Shown here one piece after another: positions 15,415-23,775 of a stretch of DNA of 64,000 nt; within the stretch, counting starts at the first letter, position 1, and every line of letters begins with the position of its first letter. Made by a program: the position numbers and the translations under genes. Origin of the DNA: Candidatus Raymondbacteria bacterium RIFOXYA2_FULL_49_16 (lineage in GTDB: Bacteria; Fibrobacterota; OXYB2-FULL-49-7; XYB2-FULL-49-35). The stretch lies in NCBI GenBank assembly GCA_001789205.1, contig MFYT01000012.1, positions 1 to 64,000 on the forward strand, in the 5' to 3' direction. The notes beneath the pieces are model-generated. The model searched no databases and had not been told where the DNA came from. It worked only from the letters and a program-made list of their open reading frames with translations.

Positions 15415-17735
15415 GCAGGGTCCGGAGAACCGGTTTTTTTCCGGCGCAGCAAAAAAAGTACAAAGATGCATGCCACAGCAGTGATGCCCGATATCAGGGC
15501 GCCAGTCTTAAAGGTCGCGGATTCGTACCGCAGTTCAATTGTGTGGCTGCCAGCCTCAAGGGCAATGGCCCGGAAACTGCTGTTGGCGCGCATAAGCTCG
15601 GTTGGCTTCCCATCCACGTACGCTTTCCATGCGGGATACCACAATTCGCTCATCCAGAAGATGCCGTTTTTTTCAGTCTCAATAGAATAGGCGAACGAAT
15701 CTTCCTGGTAATTGGTGCAGACCACCTGGTTTTTTTCAGGCAGGGAATCGTCCGTGGAAAGCGCAAGCCCCGGGTCTTTCTCGAGCACCAGGGTTTTTCT
15801 GAAATCCACGGTTCCAGACCGCATAGTCTGCGCCACACGCGCTGAATCGACCACCGCAGTATGGTAAAACATGCGCGCGCGGGGAAAATGGCCAGGACGT
15901 TCGGTAAAATACGCGCGCCGGTTTTTCTCGTCGACCATGATTTCGTAGCGTACATTCAGCAGGTCGAGGCTGGTGCGGGTGTCGGGCGCGGGAACGGTTT
16001 TAACCACCAGGTTGAGCTGGGAATAACCCTCGATAAGCATGATGGGGTCCACAAACCCCTGGTTGCGGCGCATTGTCATGAATCCGCCCTCGCGCATTTT
16101 TACCCTGAAAAGGTCATTGGGCGGCGAAGGCGTGAGTTTTTTTTCCAGGTCGCCGGTCACCACGAACATGTCGGCCGGGTTTACAGAGCCGTTGTTGAAG
16201 GCCGCGCCGTTTACATAGAGTTCAATAAAGGTGAAAAGGACAAGGGCCATGCCGGCAATGGACGCGGGAACGGTTTTCCGTTTTGCCATGAGCACCATGA
16301 CAACGGCCAGGCTGAAAAAAACAGCCGCATAAAGGCCGTATTGCTGCAGGGCCGCGGCGTACTGTTGCGGAGCGTCGAAAAGCGAAGGAAAGACTCCTGT
16401 CAGCGTGCCAACGGCGATACAGCCGGGCGCCAGAACGCCAAAAACAAGTATTGGCCGCGAAAAGATATATTTTCCCCTGGTAAAGATTGCATCAAAGCCC
16501 ATGCCCGCGAACAGGGTAAGGCCGAATGACGCGTAGAAGATGATGCGTGACGGGTTGCGGAATTTGTCGAACAGGGGCAATTCGTGGAAAAGGCGGAAAA
16601 GAAAGCCATTGCCGCCAAGGGCAAAGAGAAAACCAAAGGCCGCGGCAGCCGCGAGAAAGCCCCCCAGCCGTGTTTTCATCTGTTCCGCGAGGCCAGCAAT
16701 TGACAGCATAAAGGCGGCAATGCCGAAATAAAAGGCGGTTTCCCAATAATAATAGTATTGGCCTATATACATGGCCGGCTCGCCCGAACTTGCGCCGCCG
16801 GTAAAACCGAAAAACCGTGGCACAATCATGGTCAACAACTGTTTCACCTGGAACGATACCACGGTGGCGTCCTGGTAGGTCATTTCGTTTCGCGGGGAAA
16901 GGGCCGAGAACTCGAGCGTGGGCGCCAGTTGGATTGCGTAGAGACCAATGCCCACACAGAAGGGGAGAAGGGCGGCGCCGGTTTTTTTTACCAAACCAAG
17001 ACGGGACGACTCCTTTTTCCGCAGGTCAGCCCCAATGAGCCATGCGGCCATGAGGGCCATGTAGAAATTTACGAACAATACGATCTGCGGATGGCCCGCG
17101 GTCATTGATACGAAAAGAATGGCCCCGGCGATAATCGCTGACCTCACGCAGGTTTTTGAGACAGCTGCGTGAAAAAAGTAAAAAAGCAAAGGGAACCAGG
17201 CATATTGATAGAGAATGACCGGATGGATCATGCGGCAGACCAGGGCGCCGGAAAAGGCGTAGGAAATTGCCGTAAAAATAGCCGCGAGGGAACTCATTTT
17301 AAAGAGACGGCGCGCCAGGAAAAACATGGTCATCTGCGCGATAAAAATATGCAGGATAATTACCAACTCGAGCGCCAGCACGGGTAAACGGCCGTGGGAC
17401 ACAAAGAGCGCGAGCAGCATATTAAAGGGATAGAAAAGGCCCGCGTTGCTGTCCGCAAGATAGGGCATGCCGCAGAAGGTATAGGGGTTCCAGAAGGGGA
17501 GGTCAAAATTGGCCAAATGGCGCGCGGCAAAAGAAATTTTAGGAAAAATTTCCTCGGTAAAGTCTTCCCAGAAAAAGGATGTGCCCAAAAGTTGCGAGTG
17601 GAAGAAGATAAGCGTGGACAAAAAGAAAATAATAGGCGCTGACCAATCTGGCAGGCGCAGCGGTTCGCTCGGAGAAGCCGCAAGGGGGGGCGCTTGTTTG
17701 GGTACGGAATTGCGGGATGTTTTTCTCGCGGTCAT
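15411..17735 (-). CDS. YfhO-like large polytopic membrane protein
   Basis: A 774-residue protein with an N-terminal hydrophilic tail, about 12-13 transmembrane segments, then a soluble C-terminal domain. The first periplasmic loop (FFWEDFTEEIFPK, FWNPYTFCGMPYLADSNAGL) is the signature of the YfhO-type GT-C-fold family. The C-terminal portion (YPAWKAYVDGKPTEL, IELRYESATFKTG) is also family-typical. Some members act in lipoteichoic-acid or O-antigen-like glycosylation using polyprenyl-linked sugars. The ATG lies four bases after the nucleotidyltransferase stop. Substrate unknown. Confidence 0.88.
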   Translation of the reverse strand: MTARKTSRNSVPKQAPPLAASPSEPLRLPDWSAPIIFFLSTLIFFHSQLLGTSFFWEDFTEEIFPKISFAARHLANFDLPFWNPYTFCGMPYLADSNAGLFYPFNMLLALFVSHGRLPVLALELVIILHIFIAQMTMFFLARRLFKMSSLAAIFTAISYAFSGALVCRMIHPVILYQYAWFPLLFYFFHAAVSKTCVRSAIIAGAILFVSMTAGHPQIVLFVNFYMALMAAWLIGADLRKKESSRLGLVKKTGAALLPFCVGIGLYAIQLAPTLEFSALSPRNEMTYQDATVVSFQVKQLLTMIVPRFFGFTGGASSGEPAMYIGQYYYYWETAFYFGIAAFMLSIAGLAEQMKTRLGGFLAAAAAFGFLFALGGNGFLFRLFHELPLFDKFRNPSRIIFYASFGLTLFAGMGFDAIFTRGKYIFSRPILVFGVLAPGCIAVGTLTGVFPSLFDAPQQYAAALQQYGLYAAVFFSLAVVMVLMAKRKTVPASIAGMALVLFTFIELYVNGAAFNNGSVNPADMFVVTGDLEKKLTPSPPNDLFRVKMREGGFMTMRRNQGFVDPIMLIEGYSQLNLVVKTVPAPDTRTSLDLLNVRYEIMVDEKNRRAYFTERPGHFPRARMFYHTAVVDSARVAQTMRSGTVDFRKTLVLEKDPGLALSTDDSLPEKNQVVCTNYQEDSFAYSIETEKNGIFWMSELWYPAWKAYVDGKPTELMRANSSFRAIALEAGSHTIELRYESATFKTGALISGITAVACIFVLFLLRRKKTGSPDPA

Positions 17736-17739
17736 GGGG

Positions 17740-18189
17740 TTAGTTTTTCCCCTCAATGGCGTCTACATCGGCTAAATCTTTGTTTCTGCCAACGGCTTTT
17801 TTATTCACGATAAACTCATTCTTACCGATGAAAAGGACCGGCACCGAGTCATATGTACCGGGAACGGCATGAGCCGCGACTTCTTCCCAGGAGACGCCAG
17901 AAATGGAAGTAATGATATCAATCCTCACTGGTTGCCTCCCCAACTGTACTATCTGGTCGGGTTTTGAGATGTCGGCAGGTGAAATATCCAGGTCGGCAAA
18001 GCCAAAATCAGCCAGTGCCGCGAGAACCTTTTGCGCATTTGATTCGTCTGGCTTAATAAGCAGGTCAATATCACCCGTATAGCGGGGAGCTCCATGAAAT
18101 GCCAGGGCCTGTGATCCTACGATCACATATTCAACGCGCCGGGCGTTGAACGAGACGAGCATATCTTTGAAGTCTTGCTGAATCACCAT
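17740..18189 (-). CDS. Nucleotidyltransferase (AbiEii/DUF6036-like)
   Basis: A cytoplasmic protein of about 149 residues with an intact nucleotidyltransferase core: VEYVIVGSQALAFHG followed by GDIDLLI, holding the two catalytic acids. A conserved QLGRQPVRIDIIT strand and a C-terminal KDLADVDAIE end follow. Proteins of this kind are often paired with a small partner and are discussed as toxin-antitoxin-like or housekeeping modifiers. The start was chosen as the ATG giving the normal family N-terminus. It overlaps the small upstream gene by 59 bases. Confidence 0.8.
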   Translation of the reverse strand: MVIQQDFKDMLVSFNARRVEYVIVGSQALAFHGAPRYTGDIDLLIKPDESNAQKVLAALADFGFADLDISPADISKPDQIVQLGRQPVRIDIITSISGVSWEEVAAHAVPGTYDSVPVLFIGKNEFIVNKKAVGRNKDLADVDAIEGKN

Positions 18190-18316
18190 GCAAACGCCTT
18201 CGTAAAATTTCCACCGCCTCAATACGTTCCTCGGGCGGCCGCGTGAGCCAGTATTCGAGGTTTTGCTTAGCTTCGCAGTCCGAGAGCTTTCTTCGTGTAA
18301 CGACTTTTTCTATCAT
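18131..18316 (-). CDS. Small partner protein of the nucleotidyltransferase
   Basis: A 61-residue ORF with a conserved-looking pattern (EYWLTRPPEERIEAVEILRR, ending RLQRYARLVQRP) that I recall as the standard short gene immediately before nucleotidyltransferases of this type. The overlap of 59 bases with the next gene is long but matches how these pairs are usually arranged. It could be an antitoxin-like or adaptor protein. The function is not established. Confidence 0.7.
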   Translation of the reverse strand: MIEKVVTRRKLSDCEAKQNLEYWLTRPPEERIEAVEILRRRLHGDSARLQRYARLVQRPAR

Positions 18317-18400
18317 TTGCTTTACAGTAAAAATACATGTCTGCGTGCATGAATATCAAACGAACAGAACAGGGTGAGGGGTGAAAAAAAGAGTTGCCAT

Positions 18401-18449
18401 ATATTCTTAATTAATATATTTTAACTATAAATATATTATAAAAGAATAT
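18401..18449. promoter_or_regulatory. AT-rich promoter/operator region of the XRE-cupin gene
   Basis: An inverted repeat, ATATTCTT (18401-18408) and AAGAATAT (18442-18449), brackets an extremely AT-rich stretch ending at the start codon. The right half directly abuts the ATG, a position expected for autoregulation by the XRE protein. This is inference from symmetry and location only. Confidence 0.35.
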
Positions 18450-18450
18450 A

Positions 18451-18975
18451 ATGAATACCTACAACTTCGAAATTCTCCGTTTTCTCCGAAAGCAGAAAAA
18501 GCTGACCATAGAGGGTCTGGCCAAAAAATCAAAGGTCTCCTTTGCGGTCATCTCCAAACTCGAGCGCAACCAGACAAATCCCGGTCTTGCCACGCTGCAG
18601 CAGATGGCCAGGGCCCTGGACATGTCAGCTACCGAGCTTGTGTCAATGGCCGAGGTCACGGCCAACGAGCTCAAGAAGGAAACCTCGTACAAAGCCAACG
18701 GGTTTTTTTTCAGGCGCGTCCAGTATAACAATCTTACCCTGCAGGCGGGTTCTGCCCCTGCAAAGACAAAAATATCGCGCCCCGAGATACACGAAAACGA
18801 CAATGAGATCGTCTATGTTTCACGGGGCAGCGTCAGGCTGACCCTGCCCATGGGCGCCTATGTCATAAACAAGGGCGAATCCATGCAATTCGACGCCATT
18901 TTTTCGCACACCTACGAGGTGCTTCAGGACTGCGATTTAATTATTGTGCACATTAAAAAGGACAAGCGTTTTTAA
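18451..18975 (+). CDS. XRE-family transcriptional regulator with cupin domain
   Basis: The 174-residue protein has an N-terminal XRE helix-turn-helix (residues ~8-65: LTIEGLAKKSKVSFAVISKL, then ERNQTNPGLATL) and a C-terminal cupin barrel (~100-172: PEIHENDNEIVYVSRGSVRL, then INKGESMQFDA). Members sense small molecules in the cupin and control adjacent metabolic genes. The gene lies 12 bases before the large flavoprotein and is almost certainly co-transcribed with it, so that enzyme is its likely target. No ribosome site is visible in the AT-rich leader. Confidence 0.9.
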   Translation: MNTYNFEILRFLRKQKKLTIEGLAKKSKVSFAVISKLERNQTNPGLATLQQMARALDMSATELVSMAEVTANELKKETSYKANGFFFRRVQYNNLTLQAGSAPAKTKISRPEIHENDNEIVYVSRGSVRLTLPMGAYVINKGESMQFDAIFSHTYEVLQDCDLIIVHIKKDKRF

Positions 18976-18987
18976 GGGAGAATTGTC

Positions 18988-21615
18988 ATGGCAGCACACG
19001 AACGTTTCCGGCTTACCACGCTCCAAAGTCTCAAAGAAAAGATGAAGGAACTTAACCTCTCGTTCCCCATAAGCGAAGATATCTCGGTCATGTTTGACCG
19101 CGTGGCCATTGGCAACTGCACTGCGCCTAACCGGTTTATCGTGCATCCCATGGAAGGGTTTGACGCGGCAATAGACGGCACGCCCGGGCCACTTGCCTTT
19201 CGCCGGTACCGGCGGTATGCTGAAGGCGGGTCAGGGCTTATCTGGTTCGAGGCAACGGCAGTGCGGCCCGAGGCGCGCACCAATCCGGGCCAATTCATGC
19301 TCACCCGCGACAATGTGGCAACATTCAAACACCTGGTTGCGCAGGTGCGTGAGCTTGCGGCAAAGAATTTCGGCCCAAACCACCGGCCGGTCTGCATTCT
19401 CCAGATAACCCATTCGGGCAGATACAGTAAAATGCTTAAACCCCTCGTTGCCCACCACAGCCCAATACTCGATCCGCCGCTCAATCTTGCTCCCGACTAT
19501 CCGTTGCTTACGGACGAAGATATAGAGGGATACAAGCAGGATTTTCTGCTTACTGCACAGCTTGCAAAAGAGGCGGGATTCGACGGCGTTGATGTGAAGA
19601 GCTGCCACCGGTATCTTATTTCCGAGCTGCTAGCCTCTTTCACGCGCGAAAACAGCCGGTTCGGCGGATCGTTCGAGAACCGAACGCGGTTTTTGCGCGA
19701 AACCGCGGCCCTCATTTCTGAAAACGTGAAAGGCCTGTTTGCCACCTGCAGACTCAATCTTTTTGACGCCATTGAATATCCCTATGGCTGGGGAGTCAGC
19801 ACAGAGGACAAAAACATTTCTGATCTTACCGAGCCGCTCAAGCTTATCGGTATGCTTGCCCAGGCAGGCTTTCCAACACTCAATACGACAATTGGCAACC
19901 CCTATTTCAATCCGCAGTTCAACAGGCCCTTTGATTTTCCCATTGCCGGAGCCAAGGAGCCCGAGAACCATCCACTCGAAGGCGTTGCACGCTTTCTTAA
20001 AATCACGGCAGAGGTCCAGAAGGCATATCCCAAACTGCCGGTCATTGGGTCAGGCTATTCATGGCTTCGCCACCTTTTGCCTTATGTTGCTGCAGGCGTT
20101 GTGCGCGAAGGATGGGCCACACTTATCGGCCAGGGCCGCGGCGCGTTCGCTTATCCCGATTCTGTCAAAGACCTTATGAAAAACGGCACAATGGAACCGC
20201 GCAAGGCGTGCGTGGCCTGTTCCGGATGCACGCAGCTCATGCGCGATGTAAGCCAGACCGGCTGCGTTATCCGTGACAGCGAGGTGTATGGGAAAAAATA
20301 CCGCGAGGCGCGCAAACGCGCCCTTGACTATCTCAAAAAAGAGGCTGAACGGTGCCGTGACTGCGCCTATCCTAACTGTCAGACCGGTTGTCCGGCCGGG
20401 GTCGATGTTCCCGGATTTATCAAAGCTTTTGCGAACAACGATATAAAGACCGCATATGAAATTCTGAAGAAAAACAATGTGCTTCCTGAATTGTGCGCCT
20501 ATGTATGTCCCTCTAACGTGCAATGCGAGCACGCATGCATGGAAACCATCATGGCAGGCCGTGCAGTGCCCATACGCGATATTCAGCTACTGGTCTCAAA
20601 ACAGGCGCGCGCAATGGGTCTGGTCAGCGCAGTGCTTCCGGAAAAGGACAACGGAAAGAAGATGGCAATTATTGGCGCAGGACCCGCGGGCATTGCCTGC
20701 GCGGTAAAACTTCTGGAGGCCGGATACCAGGTAGATCTCTATGACAAAGATACGCAGCCCGGCGGCACGCCGCTGAACGCCATTCCCGCCTATCGGCTTA
20801 CTGTTGAAGATACGCTCAGCGAAGCGTTCGCTGTTCTGAAGCCCGCAATCGACACCTGCAGGCTGGCTATTGTTCCGGGTTTTGTACTCTCAGCAGCCAA
20901 GACCATTGATGCTCTAAAAGAAAAAGGCTATAAGGCGATTTTCCTTAGTATTGGTCTTTCAGCATCACAGACCTTGCCCGGAGCGCAGAAGGTGACAGGC
21001 GGTGTTGTTGACGCAATTGAATTTCTCAAGGACGCAAAACAGGGGGTAACAACGAAGGTCCCGGACCGCGTGGCAATCATTGGCGGAGGCAACACGGCAA
21101 TGGACGCGGCGCTCACGGCAAAACGCCTGGGCGCGCACGACGTGTATCTTGTCTACCGCAGGTCGTTCGCAGAAATGCCCGCGTGGCCCACTGAGCGCGA
21201 TGAAGTGCTTGCGGCGGGGGTCCATTTTCTCACTCTGACTGCGCCTGTCGATTATGTGACAGAAAAAGGAGCGCTCACGGCGCTGAAAGTGGCGCGGACA
21301 GTGCTTGGCGAACCCGATGCTTCAAACAGACGCAGGCCAGTGGTTGTTCCCAACAGCGAATCCTTGCTTCCCGTGGATTTGGTTATTGAAGCCATTGGCC
21401 AGGTTGTGTCAGCGGATGTGCATGCAGCCCTGCCAGGAGTGGAGTTTGACAAAAGCGGGCTTATCAAAGTCAACGAGCGGCTCATGACAACGCGGCCGGG
21501 CGTTTTTGCCGGAGGCGATATTGTCAATGGCGGCACCACTGCGGTCCAGGCTGTTGCAGAAGGAATGAAGGCGGCCCTTGAGATGGAGAAATATTGCCTG
21601 GCCTTCACTGTGTAG
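18988..21615 (+). CDS. Fused OYE-type oxidoreductase / glutamate-synthase-type NAD(P)H flavoprotein
   Basis: An 875-residue multidomain redox enzyme. Residues ~30-400 form an Old Yellow Enzyme TIM barrel (PNRFIVHPMEGFDA, LQITHSGRYSK) followed by an iron-sulfur cluster motif (CVACSGCTQL, then GCVIRD), as in 2,4-dienoyl-CoA reductase-type enzymes. Residues ~450-545 form a dihydropyrimidine-dehydrogenase-like cysteine domain (CRDCAYPNCQTGCPAG, CAYVCPSNVQCEHAC). Residues ~555-870 hold FAD (AIIGAGPAGIACA) and NAD(P) (AIIGGGNTAMDAA) Rossmann folds. The barrel sits at the N-terminus, unlike dihydropyrimidine dehydrogenase. AAGGGAGA precedes the ATG. Substrate unknown; the upstream XRE-cupin gene is its likely regulator. 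Confidence 0.85.
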   Translation: MAAHERFRLTTLQSLKEKMKELNLSFPISEDISVMFDRVAIGNCTAPNRFIVHPMEGFDAAIDGTPGPLAFRRYRRYAEGGSGLIWFEATAVRPEARTNPGQFMLTRDNVATFKHLVAQVRELAAKNFGPNHRPVCILQITHSGRYSKMLKPLVAHHSPILDPPLNLAPDYPLLTDEDIEGYKQDFLLTAQLAKEAGFDGVDVKSCHRYLISELLASFTRENSRFGGSFENRTRFLRETAALISENVKGLFATCRLNLFDAIEYPYGWGVSTEDKNISDLTEPLKLIGMLAQAGFPTLNTTIGNPYFNPQFNRPFDFPIAGAKEPENHPLEGVARFLKITAEVQKAYPKLPVIGSGYSWLRHLLPYVAAGVVREGWATLIGQGRGAFAYPDSVKDLMKNGTMEPRKACVACSGCTQLMRDVSQTGCVIRDSEVYGKKYREARKRALDYLKKEAERCRDCAYPNCQTGCPAGVDVPGFIKAFANNDIKTAYEILKKNNVLPELCAYVCPSNVQCEHACMETIMAGRAVPIRDIQLLVSKQARAMGLVSAVLPEKDNGKKMAIIGAGPAGIACAVKLLEAGYQVDLYDKDTQPGGTPLNAIPAYRLTVEDTLSEAFAVLKPAIDTCRLAIVPGFVLSAAKTIDALKEKGYKAIFLSIGLSASQTLPGAQKVTGGVVDAIEFLKDAKQGVTTKVPDRVAIIGGGNTAMDAALTAKRLGAHDVYLVYRRSFAEMPAWPTERDEVLAAGVHFLTLTAPVDYVTEKGALTALKVARTVLGEPDASNRRRPVVVPNSESLLPVDLVIEAIGQVVSADVHAALPGVEFDKSGLIKVNERLMTTRPGVFAGGDIVNGGTTAVQAVAEGMKAALEMEKYCLAFTV

Positions 21616-21689
21616 AATCCTGTATTTAATTTAAAAGCGGGGGAAGGAAAATGGGCTATCATTAAGATACGGAACTCGGTATTCTCAAG

Positions 21690-22120
21690 TGAAAAGATGA
21701 GGGAATATTTTCCCCATGGGATTTTTAACGCTGATCTTGACGGGTTCCGGGAAAAAGAGAGGCTTGGAAGAAAACTGGGGTTTAGCGTAGGGAGATATGG
21801 TTGGGGCGAGTATATCCAGGGTGAGGATTTTTTTAAGGACGGGTTGTCCTGCCAGGACAAGCGTTGCTGCAGCAGTTCTGGATTGAGCGTCGTGGAGGAA
21901 TGAGCATAGATTGAAGAAGGATTGTTTTTCCATGTCGTGGGCATCATCGACGATGATGACGGGGAAAGGTTTTTCGGATTGTGGGTGGAAGTTTTTCTGG
22001 AGTTTGGAGAGGAGGTTTTTTCTTCCTGTCTGTGGTCGGGACATGCTTTTCCAGGAGCCGTTCCAGCCCCAGGCGCTTGAGGAATATGGTTGATGATGGG
22101 CAGCGGCCCGAGCCGTTCTT
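21690..22120 (-). pseudogene. Remnants of transposase and AAA transposition-helper genes
   Basis: On the minus strand, bases ~22109-22040 encode a start-of-transposase-like segment split by a frameshift near 22083: GPLPIINHI then FLKRLGLERLLEKHVPTTD, resembling the N-terminus of IS1634-type (DUF4277) transposases. Bases ~22020-21805, in a third frame, encode an AAA-ATPase piece (PVIIVDDAHDME with a Walker B, later TLVLAGQPVLKKIL) like ExeA/TniB-type helpers. The two pieces belong to different gene families, so the join marks deletion or nested insertion. Nothing here is intact. Confidence 0.6.
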
Positions 22121-22129
22121 CGCGCAGGC

Positions 22130-22443
22130 GGAATGGACGACCGCGCCGGACAGAAGATTTTCGCCAGATCGCCGCCTTTGACCTGGTATGTCCGGGCAAT
22201 CTCCAGAAACGGATGAAAACATGCGGCAAGCCGGGATGCCCCTGCCTTACTGATAAAACCAAGCGGCATGGGCCGTATTATGAATGGACGCGGAGAGAGA
22301 ACGGTGTCTTTAAAAATACCGTCGTTTCAAAGGATGAAGCGGATACATTTGCGAAGGCAATATCAAAGTATCACAAAGTCATGGGCCTTTTAACGCAATG
22401 GGGTTCCAAGTCAGCACGAATAATTCTGACCAAGTCGTCATAA
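22130..22443 (+). pseudogene. DUF6788-like fragment of a mobile-element accessory gene
   Basis: The frame encodes RMKTCGKPGCPCLTDKTKRH, then GPYYEWTRRENGVFKN and a helical tail (KDEADTFAKAISKYHKVM). This matches a short Cys-containing family (DUF6788, from memory) often next to transposase genes. The N-terminus is low-complexity and has no convincing start or ribosome site, so the gene is probably truncated. It lies head-to-head with the transposase remnants and belongs to the same scar. Confidence 0.6.
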
Positions 22444-22606
22444 CTGCCGATTTTTCAATGGGTTCTGGCTCACCCTATATGTAAACATATCTGCGGAATG
22501 TAGGGCAGGAAATAACCATAACAGGCATTTATCTACACTATTCTTTTTGTTCTCATCGCAACCCATGGTCCCACAGCATATATCATCCAGGGTCGTTTCC
22601 AAGAAA
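22444..22606. other. Spacer between the mobile-element scar and aroB
   Basis: No coding sequence, hairpin or repeat was recognised here. The aroB stop codon lies at its right edge on the minus strand, and no terminator with a T-run is evident. Confidence 0.4.
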
Positions 22607-23683
22607 TTACCCGTCGGTTATTGCGCGGATACCCGCAAGAACAGCTGCTTTTTCAGGCGAGTTAATTTGCGTCCCAGACCCAATAGCCGTGGGTAGTACC
22701 AGCAGTAGCTTGTTGCCACGCACTTTTTTATCCAGAAACATCGCGTTATATACAGCAGCAGGGGCCAGCTGTGCCTTTTCCGGCATACCCGATTGGATCA
22801 GCAGGGCAAGGATGCGCGAGGCGTGGGTAAGAGGAACCAGATTCAGCGACGCAGCGCACAGGGTCGCAGCTTTCATTCCCAGCATAACAGCTTCGCCGTG
22901 GGAATAGGTCCGGTAACGGGTCAAGGTTTCAATAGCGTGGCCAAAGGTGTGACCGAAGTTCAAAATAGCGCGAAGGCCCTGCTCCTTTTCATCGCAAGAA
23001 ACAACAGCGGCTTTTATAGCGCAGTTTTCAGCAACTATTAAACTCAGGAGCGCCGGATCGCGTTTAAAAATACGGCACAGGTTTTTTTCCAGCACCAGGA
23101 ACAGCTTTTTGTCCCGTATAATCCCGTGTTTGATTACTTCCGCAAAGCCGTTCTGGAATTCTTTGTTGCTCAGGGTCTTCAGGAATTCAGGATCAATAAA
23201 CACGGCCTTGGGCTGGTAAAACGAACCGATCAGGTTTTTTCCCAGTGCATGGTTTACACCTGTTTTTCCTCCAACGCTTGAATCGACCTGTGACAACAAA
23301 TTTGTGGGTACCTGTATATAGGGAATGCCCCGCATAAAAAGAGAGGCTGCGAAGCCGCCCATGTCTCCCACCACGCCACCGCCCACGGCAACCAGAAGCG
23401 ACGATCGGTCAAACCTGTTTTTGAGCATGAACGAGAGGATCTGCTCAATGGTCTTTAATGTTTTGCTGGTTTCACCGGGTTTTATAAAAAAGAAATGAGT
23501 ATCTGCGTTTTTTAGTTTTGCAAATACCGGCGCGTGCAGACGATGCACTGTGGTGTCGGACAGCACAAGCGTTTTTCCCTGACGCCTGAAGGGCCGTATC
23601 AGTTCAGGCAGTTTCCGCGAAAGACCCGATGCGACAAGGATGTCGTACGAATGGTCTTTTAAGTGTACCTGTATCTTACGCAT
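22607..23683 (-). CDS. aroB: 3-dehydroquinate synthase
   Basis: It converts DAHP to 3-dehydroquinate, the second step of the shikimate pathway, using NAD and a divalent metal. The protein carries the family signatures VAVGGGVVGDMGGFAASLF, RGIPYIQVPTNLLSQVDSS, VGGKTGVNHALGKNLIGSF and the metal-binding NFGHTFGHAIE, with a typical length near 358 residues. I placed the start at MRKIQVHL, which matches the family N-terminus. Starts 5 and 16 codons upstream exist, and none has a clear ribosome site. It is divergent from the TPM gene. Confidence 0.96.
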   Translation of the reverse strand: MRKIQVHLKDHSYDILVASGLSRKLPELIRPFRRQGKTLVLSDTTVHRLHAPVFAKLKNADTHFFFIKPGETSKTLKTIEQILSFMLKNRFDRSSLLVAVGGGVVGDMGGFAASLFMRGIPYIQVPTNLLSQVDSSVGGKTGVNHALGKNLIGSFYQPKAVFIDPEFLKTLSNKEFQNGFAEVIKHGIIRDKKLFLVLEKNLCRIFKRDPALLSLIVAENCAIKAAVVSCDEKEQGLRAILNFGHTFGHAIETLTRYRTYSHGEAVMLGMKAATLCAASLNLVPLTHASRILALLIQSGMPEKAQLAPAAVYNAMFLDKKVRGNKLLLVLPTAIGSGTQINSPEKAAVLAGIRAITDG

Positions 23684-23775
23684 AGGGATAAAATACATGG
23701 TCGCCAGTAGGACTTCGCAAGAGGAAGACATATGCTGCTTGAAAAAGACCTCTCCAGCAAACGATCTTTATACCA

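Noticed and set aside
13204-18316. A defence island, suggested by the DUF4143 ATPase and AbiEii-like nucleotidyltransferase
   Set aside because: Only two weakly associated genes are present, with no nuclease, methylase or other defence gene; the surrounding genes are envelope functions.
21252-22262. A 336-codon open frame on the minus strand across the end of the flavoprotein gene and the mobile-element scar
   Set aside because: Its right part encodes a short transposase-like piece, but most of it is antisense to a well-supported gene and has a low-complexity, Ser/Pro-rich composition. Only the transposase-like piece is kept, as a remnant.
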